Assembly: GCA_947184155.2 (NCBI GenBank)
Contig: CAMXCT020002013.1
Span: 484,501-548,500, forward strand
Reading direction: 5' to 3'
DNA from: Cladocopium goreaui
Taxonomy: Eukaryota; Sar; Dinophyceae; Suessiales; Symbiodiniaceae
DNA: 64,000 nucleotides
Part shown: piece by piece, positions 53,286-62,869 of the stretch
Layout: each line of letters opens with the position of its first letter
Numbering within the stretch: position 1 is the first letter of the stretch
Made by a program: the position numbers and the translations under genes
The notes under the pieces: model-generated
The model's database searches: none
Told to the model about the DNA's origin: nothing
The model's input: the letters and a program-made list of their open reading frames with translations, nothing else

Positions 53286-55221
53286 CAGGGTCGAGACTGC
53301 CTGGTCAGAGAAGGGTCATGCGAAGGATGTACAACCCTCAGTTAAACAAGAGAGAGGAGTTGGAGATCAACCCGAAATCTGAGGAGGACAAAGGACCCGC
53401 CTTTGTGAGGTCTTTCAGTGGATTCAGCTGGAAGAATCCGAAGGGTCTGAAGTGTGGCCATTGTGGGGTCAGAGAGGCCACATTATCTCTCAGTGCCCTG
53501 AGATGGAGCGAAGGGTGAGCCTTACTCATGGGCGTGTGACTTTGACGCCAAGAGGACAGCACCAGCCAGACTCCACTGTGGGCGATGAGGTTGCCCCGGG
53601 TGATTCAATTTCACAGGTTGGATTGACCCAGGAGTCACTACGTATCCACAACAAGAGGCTGAGAGGCCACGGTTGGTCCGAGGAGGCCCCAGCAGCCGCA
53701 GGTAGCCCTCCAAGAGCTTGTCAGAGGACTGGGATGGGTCCCCCTCAGACGCCACCGAAGAGGAGCGGCCAGTTTCCGGCCAGCAGCAATGCGGCAGTGG
53801 CGATGGGTCCAAAGCCGCCTGCACACCCGCCGAAGGGGTGGGTTCCGCAAGGGCCACAGCAACCACCGGCACCGCCCATCTCTGGGAAGGCCCCTCCAGC
53901 GAAGCCTTCTCCAGCCCAGGGCCCACTACCACCACCGCCAGCGCCCCCGGCGCCACCTCAGGTACCACCGCCGCCGCCAGCTCCAAGAAGAGTTTCAAGT
54001 GCGCCAAAGACGCCACCCAAGACGCCTCCAAAGGCGAAATCTGGAGAGCCCACATCGCCTAAGGCGAGCCCAGGTGCAAAGGCAGCACCAACTGTGGATT
54101 TGATTACTCCAAAGAGCCCTGAAGCGAAAGCAGCGTCGCTTGTGGGTGAGTTGCCCCATAGGCCATTCAGAGTTGGCCCAGGAGGAGCACTGGAAGCTGA
54201 GACAATTGCCCCTTCATCGGGGTACAGTATGTCTATGATTTCAAGAGCCCCAGCTGCAAAGGCACCGGCCAGTGAGGCCCCGCCAGAGCCTTCTGAGACA
54301 TCAGGGAGACCGCCCCAGCGTCGTATGGAAGCCTGCATAGCATGTCATGGCAGTGGAGAGCTTCCGATGCGAGCGAGTCGGAGGTTGTTCAGGTTGTTGA
54401 CATCGTCAACAGCGTCAGCAGCAACTGCGAATGCAGCTGCTCGAGGTGGAGCAACGGCCAGTGTTTTGTCTGCAATTTCAGGTTCGAGTTCTTCAGAAGC
54501 TGATGTGACCCATTTCAAGAGTGAAAGCGGGGTAGGTCTTTTTGTTGAGCTAGCCTGCAGCAAAGCCAGTGTCTTGTCAGCTGCATGCGCTGAGAGCCGT
54601 GCTTGTTATGCTGGAGTTCATGGAAATCTTGAGAAGATAGCTACACAGAATCATGTTGCAGATCTTGTGAACCAGGTGATGGAGGACTTGAAGATGACCA
54701 GATCAGCCTCTGATCGAGAGCTGGGAGAGGTGCATTTGTTCTGTCACGTTCACATGTCATTGCCGTGCACAGGTGGATCTCCATTGCAGAATTTTTTGGG
54801 TGGGAAAAGAGTCCCAGAGCATGAGCGAAAGTTTTTCGAACTTCTAGCTGCTTGTGAAAAGTTATTGGATCGGTTAGTAGAAAGACATCCCGAGTTGTCT
54901 ATGTCTTTTGAATTGCCAAATTCCAACAGGTATTGGACTCATCCGAAGCTGCAAGCCTTTGTTCAGGCCAGAATTCCATTCAGGTCTGTTGTCCATGCTT
55001 GTGCAATGGGAATTGAAGGACTGCCAGGATTACCCATCAAGAAAGCGTTCAGGATCATGTCAAGTTCTGAGGAGCTTAGTCAACGTCTTGAGAAGCGTTT
55101 TCATTGTGCTTGTGATTTCCACGCATCATTCAACTTTTCTGACTTTCAGTTGTCAGAAAAATACTCCAGGAAGTTTGCCAGATTCTTTGTGCGAATGCTC
55201 GCATTACTTGCCCTCAGGTGA
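53240..55221 (+). CDS. Zinc knuckle, P-rich linker and methyltransferase-like domain, element 2
   Basis: Read in two frames: 53240-53475 (RVMRRMYNPQLNKREELE, then LKCGHCG) and 53452-55221. Across the shift at 53475 the peptides make a CCHC knuckle (CGHCG followed by RGHIISQC), so the break is inside a zinc finger. A 250-residue P/A-rich linker follows. The C-terminal 220 residues hold GLFVELACSKASVLSAAC (motif I-like, 54535), HVHMSLPCTGGSPLQNF (Pro-Cys loop, 54750), MSFELPNSNRYW (54901), GLPIKKAFRIMSSS and RFHCACDFHASF. The order and spacing match the domain after RNase H in element 1. A third variant is at 63.1-63.5 kb. Confidence 0.65.
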
Positions 55222-55584
55222 TCGACGGCGTCGAAGCTACGCTGATTTTATCGCCTGATCTTCCCTGAGGAAAAAGGAAGAGTCTGCTGCGAGAGTGGAC
55301 TTGTGAGAGTTTAGATAACTTGAACGACTTGTGAAGTCATCTGGATAGAGAAAGGTCTTTAAATGTCTAAGACATGAGGCTGAAAACTCTCTTTGATGGT
55401 TGCCCTGTGCGTTGCTTGGGTAGTCGGATCTAATTATCGAGACTTTGAGGTCTGACGATTGCATGATATAGTTCTGAATCCAATTTGAATTGCAAGAGTG
55501 TGCAGAACTGCTTGGAATGGATTTCAGCTTGAGCTTGATTGGATTTCCGCAGCCATTTGTGTGTGTGGGCAGGTCGCGCAAGCC

Positions 55585-55881
55585 ATGGCCACTGGAGAGA
55601 TGGAAGAGCTCTACTGGCTCTTATTCTTTGTATATACACTGGGTTTTCTATCTGGTATTCTTTCAGCTTACTGCATTACGAAATGGTGCAAAAGCCGCAA
55701 TACAACTGCAAGAAATTCAAGTACAGCTATGAAGAGTTCTACAGCTTTGTCTTGTGATTCTGACGGTGAAGGCCCAAGTACTCGTATCTATTGGAGTTTT
55801 TGCCGAGAGATGTATCACTGCAGTGAGAAGTTCAAGGTTTTGATTGCCGCCGCTGGTCAAAATGGACATATTCGATGCTGA
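55585..55881 (+). CDS. Small membrane ORF before 3' LTR, element 2
   Basis: ATG at 55585, 98 codons. One clear membrane segment (LYWLLFFVYTLGFLSGILSA) follows a short acidic N-terminus, then a basic and S/T-rich tail. It occupies the env position, like the ORF with a hydrophobic tail in element 1. A further frame (55875-56120) with LNVGCDFNRIEVSLFRLPYN may continue it after a shift. Function unknown. Confidence 0.5.
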   Translation: MATGEMEELYWLLFFVYTLGFLSGILSAYCITKWCKSRNTTARNSSTAMKSSTALSCDSDGEGPSTRIYWSFCREMYHCSEKFKVLIAAAGQNGHIRC

Positions 55882-56082
55882 GACAATTGCCAGGTTTGCC
55901 AACCGGAGACTGGACCCTTAATGTTGGTTGTGACTTCAACAGGATCGAAGTATCACTGTTCAGGTTGCCGTACAACGGAGAAGTCAAAGCAGATGACGCT
56001 GTTAGCATGCCCTATCTGCTATGGCATGGGGAATGTCAAGGCCGAGTGACTGAATTCGTTTTGGATTTGAGTCGCACAAGTT

Positions 56083-56092
56083 CGAAAGGGGG
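56083..56092 (+). promoter_or_regulatory. Polypurine tract, element 2
   Basis: CGAAAGGGGG (56083-56092) directly abuts the 3' LTR. Confidence 0.8.
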
Positions 56093-56636
56093 TGTGAAAA
56101 ATCATCCTATGTATAGCTAGCGTAGCGATCTTGTGCTTGAACTTAGGTAGTTGTTAGTTGCTTTGTAGTTGTAGTTTGTGGACTTGCGTAGTTTGGACTT
56201 TGTTTCGTAGTTAGCAGGTGATTGTGATGTAGTTAATCGATCTCATCTCATTCCGTCACAAAGAGTTGTGACGGATTTGCCATTTTTCGTTTGTAGTTAG
56301 CCGTTTTTAGGTTTTCTGCACGTTGTAGGTTATTTCACACGAGAACCAAACTGCACGAAACCAATCTTAGGTTTTTAGGAACGGAGAAGCTGGTTTTTGC
56401 AGGTGTCTAGATTTGTAGAATCGTTTTTGGAACTGCTATGACCCAACGTAAACGTTGGCTCAAGACCCGCGAGCTCGAAAAGGGTGTGTGTGTTGCCGTG
56501 AGACGGCCTGGGAAAGCTGACGCAGCAGAAACGCGAAACGATCACCGTTTGTTTGTGTTTTGGTTTGGGTTTACTTTGTGCACGAGAGGTTTGAAAGCGG
56601 TTTTCGCGATCTAACTTTGTGTGTCAAAGTTTTACG
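56093..56636 (+). repeat. 3' LTR of element 2
   Basis: 544 bp, five substitutions from the 5' copy, same inverted repeats; followed by the CGGGT target duplication. Confidence 0.95.
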
Positions 56637-56641
56637 CGGGT

Positions 56642-57170
56642 ATCGGGCGTGCTGCATTTTACATGTTAGGTCAGAGCGAGTTGTTCATGCTAGTGTATGT
56701 AGACGATTTGCTCTGGATCAGGCGTGACAAACTGGGCATTGAAAAGATTATCTTGATCATCTACTTCATGACGGTACTGGGTTGGCCTTTTGCTTGGAAA
56801 AAAATCAAAGGTGGTGTGGACCTGGCATGGGTCGGGTTTGAAATCAGCTTGAAAGGCAGTAAGCTGGGCCTGTCAGTGGCGCGGTCACAATGGTTGGTCA
56901 AGTGGCTCAGTGAAACAGCTGATACAGATCGCGCGCGCGTGGCTGATATGTCGGCAGTGTTGGGCCGGCCACTTGAGGCCGTTTCTTGGGCCGGTGTACG
57001 CTTGGACAGCAGCTATGAGTGGGAAGGGGGCAGCTGCCAAAGGCGATCATCCTCATCTTCAAGTTTTTGGCAAAGGCGTTGGCGGGCAGTGGGCGACTGG
57101 TTTCAATGCCACCGGCGCCACAAAAGCGAGTCGAGCTTTTCCGGACAGATGCACGCGCCGAAGGCATGAG
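56642..57170 (+). pseudogene. DIRS-like reverse transcriptase fragment
   Basis: Starts directly after the target duplication of element 2, so it is 5'-truncated. It has LVYVDDLLWIRRDKLG (motif C with both Asp), GWPFAWKKIKGGVDLAWVGF (thumb) and RVADMSAVLGR. The pattern F-A-W-K-K plus W-V-G-F is that of the RT family found with tyrosine-recombinase elements in dinoflagellates (recalled, not searched). A frame change near 56950 leads into the RNase H frame. The region left of element 2 holds no matching RT N-terminus, so it was already truncated before the insertion. Confidence 0.7.
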
Positions 57171-57563
57171 ATCTGGATTGGAGGCTGGGCTTTGGACAGT
57201 TCTGACACGAAGCAGTGTAGGTGGTTTTCTGAAAAGCTGTGTCATGCTAACGCCCCGTGGCTTTTTACAGGTGGTGAAGGTTACAGACAGATCGCATCGC
57301 TTGAGTTGCTAGCTACCTTGGCCGCAGTCCTTGTGTTTGTGGTGCCTGTAAACATGCGCAGCAAGATGCATTGCTCAGCGGGTACTGACAACAAAGGGAA
57401 CAGTCATGTAGTGGCACGGCTTCTAACAACAAAGTTTCCCCTTGCAGCCTTCCTGAGCGAACTTGCAATGCAGCTACAGTGCGTAGGCGCAGATCTGGAA
57501 CTATACTGGCTACCGCGACTTCAGAACCAAGAAGCTGACGCGCTGATGAACGGCTGCGCATGA
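56950..57563 (+). pseudogene. DIRS-like RNase H fragment
   Basis: Continues the RT: RPFLGPVYAWTAAM, then IASLELLATLAAVLVFVVP (Glu), CSAGTDNKGNSHVVARLL (Asp in T-D-N) and WLPRLQNQEADALMNGC (N-x-x-A-D). This TDN and N-x-E-A-D arrangement is typical of RNase H in DIRS-like and Ngaro-like elements. Stop at 57563. Confidence 0.7.
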
Positions 57564-58591
57564 GGTTTGACTTGTCAACCTTCAAGGGCTTGATACTGTC
57601 AGATATGCTGGCATGTGGAACAGAGCTGTGTGAGGAGATCAGGGCAGCGCAGCCGCGCAAAACAGAACGCCATGGACAACGTGGCAGGAAGTCGGACGCC
57701 CTCCGGGTAGCGCAGCCATGAGGTTGAAAAAAGAAGGCACGGGGGAGGGCGTGCAGGATTGGAGCCACGTCGCTGGGTTTTCAACATGGGAGTTTTAGGG
57801 ACAGCAGCGTGGCAGATAACGTTTGACCGTGGTTGGCGGTTGTGTTGAACTGCATGGTTTGATGGTGCAGTGATTTGATCTGCATGGTTTACAGTTGCAG
57901 TAATTCTTCCAGCACACCTCCGAATGAAAACAGAGGGCGAGCTCCGGATTGTTCACTAGGGTTTGCCGGGTTAGGACAACATTCCAGTGATGATGGATCC
58001 CTTGGTTCAGAGAATCTGAATGAAACGTTTTTACTTATGGACTTATTGGTTGTAACTTGGACTGGGAATACCTGTGCCAGGCTTGCTAGGATCACTGTGC
58101 GGCGGTAGGATCCCGCGGGTCAACATGCAGGGGCGAAAAGGGGGATCCGATAGCACCCTTAGGTCGTACGGTTGCCTTGTCTGAGCCCAGTTGTTTTGGG
58201 AGCCCTGCCTTTTCGGTGATGATCATTGGTGTAGGTTGGATTCACAATAGTTTCCTTGTGAACGGGGGGTTAAAGCCATTGAGTGACTTTATGATATCAT
58301 TTTGGGCCTTGTGGTTGCAGGTGTGCAAGTGGGAGTTTAATGTACTTGTTCATTGTGTTTTGCAAGGAACTTCTTTGTTTATCCAATTCCATTTTGGCTC
58401 AAGGACTTTCATTTGTGCATTTACATTTTTGTGCATTTACATTTTTGGTTTTTGTCTGCTCAGACAAGCGTTCTCTTTGGGACATGTCTGGCATGCATTT
58501 GCATCGGTTTATCGCGTTTATTTCATGTCCTACAGGTATTTTCAGCATTTCTGTTTTTGGGATTCACTGACACCGGGCGGTCCCGGGCGGC
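57564..58591. other. Spacer with spliced-leader relic
   Basis: No convincing ORF. Contains the leader relic at 58389 and the 58337-58445 stretch shared with 45408-45510. The text GTGCATTTACATTTTT is tandemly duplicated at 58415-58446. Confidence 0.6.
58389..58403 (+). other. Dinoflagellate spliced-leader relic
   Basis: CCATTTTGGCTCAAG again, followed by GACTTTCATTTGT as in the 45457 copy, so the two are parts of one repeated sequence rather than independent events. Confidence 0.75.
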
Positions 58592-58873
58592 ATGGACGGA
58601 GCGACGGTCTCGGTGTTGTCACTAGAACAGTTGATTACTGCACTTCTCCTCATTGTCAACGAGTTGTGCCATCGATTTCGTATCCCTTTATCTTCAGCAT
58701 CATCTGTGCCATTACAAACCCCACCTGATTTGGAAAATCCTTCAGGGTCACCCATTCCCAAACGTGGATCTTGTGGTGCAAAGTGTCGCTGGTGTGATTT
58801 ACCCTGTGGACGTGCAAAGCCTGTTCATACAGGGCATAGTTGCTATACACATCGGCATTGGCGTGATGGATAA
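58592..58873 (+). CDS. Small Cys/His-rich putative zinc-binding ORF
   Basis: ATG at 58592, 93 codons. A hydrophobic helix (LITALLLIVNELCHRF) is followed by a P/S linker and a compact cluster SCGAKCRWCDLPCGRAKPVH then GHSCYTHRHW, with six Cys and several His spaced like a small zinc-binding domain. It lies upstream of the tyrosine recombinase on the same strand and could be an ORF of the DIRS-like element. The 58653 frame overlapping it lacks these features. Confidence 0.45.
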   Translation: MDGATVSVLSLEQLITALLLIVNELCHRFRIPLSSASSVPLQTPPDLENPSGSPIPKRGSCGAKCRWCDLPCGRAKPVHTGHSCYTHRHWRDG

Positions 58874-58980
58874 TTCCATGGATGAATGGTCATTGGTACA
58901 GAGTGTTGAGGGTTCATGGGACACGAGTTCAGTGATTTCACCGCCATTGCAATTCAGGCCGAAATCTGCTTCGTTGCAGC

Positions 58981-60936
58981 ATGAACCTCTACCTCAAGGT
59001 GGCAATGAGCGCTATTGGGTGCTCGGGACAGTCTTCAGCTCAGCGACATCCAGGTATCCCGAGGGTTTCAGATTTAAATCAGGGGTGTAATGTTCTCCCC
59101 CCTCAACAGTTTCCGGTTGATTCCATTCGAATTGTCCCTGGGGTCACTCCTTTGCAGATTCCCCCACAGAATTTACCTGTGATTCAGAGCTGGACGACGT
59201 TGCAACAGAATTTTGAACTGCCTCAGCCTCAAGGATGTTTGGGTTATTCAGATTCAGTACCAAGTGATTTTGTGCCTAACCGGCCTATTTCAGCGAAACT
59301 GCATCCTCCCAGACGTCAACAAGGGGCTATTAGCAGAGTTCGTTTTTCCAGTGCTTCACCGGTGCTCTGTCAGATGTGGTTTGATTTGTTATCACAGCTG
59401 GGCCCACTATCCAGAATTTGGCAAGAGACGAGTATGTCGCAGCATCAAAGTATGCACCTGAACCGAATTTTGGACAATGTGGCACCGGGCACAGCTATGA
59501 AATATATTTCCAGTTGCAAGTCTTTTTTCAAGACCTGCAAGGCGTTACAAGTGGATTTGACATCCCTGACAGAGGTTCAATTGGCAGACATTTTAATCAC
59601 AATGTCATTGTCAAGATCTACATCGCATGGCAGTAGTTCTTGCAGTTCGGTCATCAAAGCGCTTCGATGGCTGATGAAATCCGCAGAGGTCGGATGTTTA
59701 CAGGTGGTGCATTCAGTTCTTATTGGAACGTTCCTGAACCAGAAGGTGCCCAGGGACAGAAAACAAGCACCTCCTCTGCCTCTGTGGGCTTTGGTGCAGT
59801 GGGAGCGTCGGGTGCTCATGTCCAACTGCACTGTATTAGAAGTTATTCTACTTGGTACATTTTTATTGATGGCATGGGGATCCCTTCGTTTCTCCGACGC
59901 GCAACGGTTAGACCTCCGAAAGATCATCTATCACGATGATACCATGCGAGGGGTGATATGGCGCTCCAAGACTGCGGTCAGTGGCATGCCCCTAGCGGTG
60001 GCGGCGGAGGGCTTCCTCAGCAAAGGCTCCCACAACTGGTTGTGGAAGTTCTTGACAGTTTTAGATGCTGTATTGGCTAAATCAAGCCTATCAGATGTTG
60101 ATTTTCTTCTTCCATTGATGGACGAAGATGGACCTGTTTATCCATTGCAACCGATGGATTATGCTACAGCGTTATTTTACCTTCGCAATTTTTTGGGTTG
60201 CCCTTGGAGTCAACGACCAGACCCCCTGCAGCACTTGAAGTTGAACTTCACTTTGCACTCCCTCAAAGCGACGTTGTTGTCGTGGGGACCACAGCTGCAT
60301 GAAAAGGTTACCCCTGAACAGCGTTTATCTCAGGGACACCATTCGGATGCCAATAGCAGTTTGGACACATACTCACGTGATGTGGTGTGGACGTCCTTGA
60401 CGTATCAGCGCAAGATGATACAGGAGGTTCAGGGTGGATGGCGTCCAGCCATTGCACAGCATCGGGGGAGTCAAGCTCCTATGGTTGAACCCAAGGTTGT
60501 TTTGGAGAAGTTTGTGAAATCTCTCCAACCGTTTGATTTTCAATGGTTTCAATTCAATGCGTCCACAGAGATACAACCTCCAGATTTTTTGGAGTCATCA
60601 GACAGCAGTTCCGATAGTTCATCGGATTCATCGTCGGATGATGAGGTCTTAGAACCCCGACCCAAGACTTCCAAGGTGGATGTTGTGCCTTTGGAGGTAG
60701 ATGAAGTCCTGGTGGGACGATATCGTTCAGTTGTTCATGCATTGGTGCGTGCCGGCGATGATGAAGATTGGCGTCCTCGATGGCAGGGACAGCCTTTCAA
60801 ACCAGCCTGTGGGAGGCAAATGCGTGGTGTGGAAGCCGAGATCTTGGATAGACTCGACTCTGCTAGGCCGTTCTGCCAGCATGCAGCGTGCAGGAAGGTT
60901 TGGCATACTTGTCAGCTCCTGCAAGGATCTGGATAG
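58981..60936 (+). CDS. Tyrosine recombinase of DIRS-like element
   Basis: 651 codons, ATG at 58981, intact. It would integrate a circular cDNA by strand exchange through a tyrosine nucleophile. The N-terminal 150 residues are a P/Q-rich extension and the core-binding helices follow (SMHLNRILDNVAPGTAMKYI). Catalytic signatures: WGSLRFSDAQRL (Arg I, near residue 303), IWRSKTAV (Lys), LHSLKATLLSW (H-x-x-K, near 426, Lys where Arg is usual), LSQGHHSD (second His, near 453) and DTYSRD (Tyr at residue 464). The C-terminal tail has a D/S-rich acidic run (SDSSSDSSSDSSSDDEV). Length fits recombinases of DIRS-like elements. An ordinary host integrase is unlikely given the neighbouring RT and RNase H. 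Confidence 0.8.
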   Translation: MNLYLKVAMSAIGCSGQSSAQRHPGIPRVSDLNQGCNVLPPQQFPVDSIRIVPGVTPLQIPPQNLPVIQSWTTLQQNFELPQPQGCLGYSDSVPSDFVPNRPISAKLHPPRRQQGAISRVRFSSASPVLCQMWFDLLSQLGPLSRIWQETSMSQHQSMHLNRILDNVAPGTAMKYISSCKSFFKTCKALQVDLTSLTEVQLADILITMSLSRSTSHGSSSCSSVIKALRWLMKSAEVGCLQVVHSVLIGTFLNQKVPRDRKQAPPLPLWALVQWERRVLMSNCTVLEVILLGTFLLMAWGSLRFSDAQRLDLRKIIYHDDTMRGVIWRSKTAVSGMPLAVAAEGFLSKGSHNWLWKFLTVLDAVLAKSSLSDVDFLLPLMDEDGPVYPLQPMDYATALFYLRNFLGCPWSQRPDPLQHLKLNFTLHSLKATLLSWGPQLHEKVTPEQRLSQGHHSDANSSLDTYSRDVVWTSLTYQRKMIQEVQGGWRPAIAQHRGSQAPMVEPKVVLEKFVKSLQPFDFQWFQFNASTEIQPPDFLESSDSSSDSSSDSSSDDEVLEPRPKTSKVDVVPLEVDEVLVGRYRSVVHALVRAGDDEDWRPRWQGQPFKPACGRQMRGVEAEILDRLDSARPFCQHAACRKVWHTCQLLQGSG

Positions 60937-61116
60937 GTCCTGTTCCAAGCGGTATGAAAAGTTGTGCGCTTGGAGTTGTTTTCAACGGGTCGGTGACCTG
61001 TTGGTTTGCAGTTGGTTTCCCCTGGTAGGGTTAACCAAGTTTTCCTATGTTTTGTAAGTTTTGGTATATTTTCCCCTTTTTCATTTGGGGTATTGTTTTA
61101 ACTTATTTTTACAGTT

Positions 61117-61445
61117 GGGGAGGGTCTCCCCCACATGTCAACGGTGTTGACATTGCATTTCAACCGGTGGTTGAAAGGCTACTCACGGTGTGAGTCCAAA
61201 TGACATTTTGTCATGTTGCGTTCAACCGGTGGTTGACAGTTGACTCACGGTGTGAGTCTCCAAATGACCCGTGGTCATTCAGCGTTTCAACCGGTGGTTG
61301 AAGTTTTGCTCACGGTGTGAGCCCAAAATGACCGGTGGTCATTTTAGCGTTTTTCAACCGGTGGTTGAAGTTGTACTCACGGTGTGAGTGAAATGACATT
61401 TTGTCATGTTTGCCGTCGGTGATGGCTCTAGTGAACCCGGTGGGT
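61117..61445. repeat. Array of about 16 three-base-loop hairpins
   Basis: Successive inverted repeats: 61117-61131, 61136-61152, 61158-61176, 61181-61195, 61200-61214, 61222-61236, 61242-61258, 61263-61279, 61286-61302, 61308-61322, 61325-61345, 61353-61369, 61375-61389, 61393-61407, 61412-61426 and 61435-61445. Stems are 4 to 9 bp and perfect except one G-T pair; the loop is GGT in thirteen, TTT in two and CGT in one. Three types recur in fixed order with a period near 65-70 bp: TTCAACC/GGTTGAA, CTCAC/GTGAG and ATGAC/GTCAT. It lies between the recombinase ORF and the next gag. Confidence 0.9.
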
Positions 61446-61639
61446 CAACAACCAGTTGTGCAACAAATTGCACTTGTTCGAGGGGTTCCAGTATGGAGTA
61501 TCCACCCCTCAATTGATTTTTACTCCATGTATGGAGTTATAGTATTTCCGTTTGTTTTGTTTCAGCTTTTTCTTTGTGACCCCCAATTTAAGGGATTATT
61601 GTGCTTTTTTCCTGTGGTGCGACGTCCTCTTCACGCGGG

Positions 61640-62836
61640 ATGGCCATGGCGCCTGACAACCTAGAAGATGTTCTGACCAAGAGTGGAGTGGATTCGAATC
61701 TCACCAACTCCCTTATGATGGAAGGTTGGACCTCCCAGACATTTCGCGTGGCTGCGGCGGATGCTCAAGGATTTGAGGAAGTTCTACAAGAATGGTCCAC
61801 CTCGCATCCTTTGTCGACCCTTCAGAAAGCATGTCTACGCACAGCATTTCAGTCTCTTCAACCGCAGCAAGGCACCAGTTCATCGGCTTTCCCGACACCG
61901 GCGGTGAACCCACCTTCATCGGCGGGATCTTGGGCAGAGGCATTTCCTCCCAAATTGGAGCATGCAGTATTGGTGGCGATGAAACAAAAATTTATGTCCA
62001 ACTACCCATCAGAGTTGATCCATGCGGATGTATTCCCTTCTACCAGATTGGTGAGTTTGGTCCATGACCAACTCACTAAGAAAGTTTGGAAATGGGTACC
62101 CTGGAAGTTTCGCATCTCGCTCACCAAGTCAGAGGAGATTTCCAGCAATCGTGCCCAGAAGATGCCCAAACTTGATCATCTCGGTCTTCATGCACTACTC
62201 TTTGATGATCCCCCGTCTCTGGAGGTGTCAAACAATGCCATGGGAGTGAACTCCATCCACAGCATGCTCGAGGTCCATGATCGAGCTATTGCTTTATGCC
62301 AAGGAGCTCATCTACCCAACCTCAAACCTTACACCCATAAATTTCTTAGCTTTTTGACAGCCAAGTACGATGGGGATCTACGCAATCCGAGTATCATGGA
62401 GGCTCAGAGTGCGGATCAAAAAATTTGGACGGTCATTGCAGAGCTCATGGAACGTGGATGGACCATGGATGATTGCTTGCATGAAATGACCAACCTACGT
62501 CACGACATGCCGAGCCTTCTTCAGCCACGACCTCGTGTACTTAAGGCCCTTCCGTCTCCATCGTCACAGACCTCATCTCCCCGATTGGAAGGATCTAAAG
62601 GCAAAGGCCAAGGGAAATCCAAAGGCAAGCAAAGTTCTGGAAAATCCAAGGGGAGGATTCAATGGGTTACAGAGGTTCAAAAGGACGGCGCCTTCAAGCA
62701 GATCTGCATGAGGTATCAGGTGGGCAAGTGTCAGAACTCCAACTGTGGCTTCCAGCATGTTTGTGCGTACCCAGTGGATGGAAAGGCTTGCGGCAAGAAT
62801 CATGGAGCTATGTCGCATTTTGCTATGCCCCACTGA
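61640..62836 (+). CDS. Gag-like protein with CCCH-type finger
   Basis: ATG at 61640 (a second at 61646), 398 codons to a TGA at 62834. Residues 1-100 resemble a small helical interaction domain followed by a P/S linker; 100-300 are helical (LVSLVHDQLTKKVWKWVPWK; MLEVHDRAIALCQGAHLPNL). A basic K/G/S tract then leads to ICMRYQVGKCQNSNCGFQH and CAYPVDGKACGKNH, a C-x7-C-x4/5-C-x3-H finger plus a second Cys/His cluster for RNA binding. It begins a new element on the same strand after the hairpin array. The frame stays open beyond the stop into the next ORF. Confidence 0.75.
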   Translation: MAMAPDNLEDVLTKSGVDSNLTNSLMMEGWTSQTFRVAAADAQGFEEVLQEWSTSHPLSTLQKACLRTAFQSLQPQQGTSSSAFPTPAVNPPSSAGSWAEAFPPKLEHAVLVAMKQKFMSNYPSELIHADVFPSTRLVSLVHDQLTKKVWKWVPWKFRISLTKSEEISSNRAQKMPKLDHLGLHALLFDDPPSLEVSNNAMGVNSIHSMLEVHDRAIALCQGAHLPNLKPYTHKFLSFLTAKYDGDLRNPSIMEAQSADQKIWTVIAELMERGWTMDDCLHEMTNLRHDMPSLLQPRPRVLKALPSPSSQTSSPRLEGSKGKGQGKSKGKQSSGKSKGRIQWVTEVQKDGAFKQICMRYQVGKCQNSNCGFQHVCAYPVDGKACGKNHGAMSHFAMPH

Positions 62837-62869
62837 CTCCCTGAAGGGGAAGGGGACTCTGTTTCTACC

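Larger units (their letters stand above)
46318..56636 (+). mobile_element. Second complete copia-type retrotransposon (element 2)
   Basis: Direct 544-bp LTRs (46318-46861 and 56093-56636) flanked by CGGGT (46313-46317 and 56637-56641). Primer-binding site, gag, protease, integrase, RT, RNase H, a long linker, a methyltransferase-like domain, a small membrane ORF and a polypurine tract follow in order. Five base differences between LTRs (about 1%) indicate an older insertion than element 1. The coding part needs frame changes near 49590, 50080, 50300, 53220 and 53475. Confidence 0.95.

Noticed and set aside
61117..61445. CRISPR-like array
   Set aside because: Units are themselves palindromic, spacing is only a few bases, there are no unique spacers, and the genome is eukaryotic.
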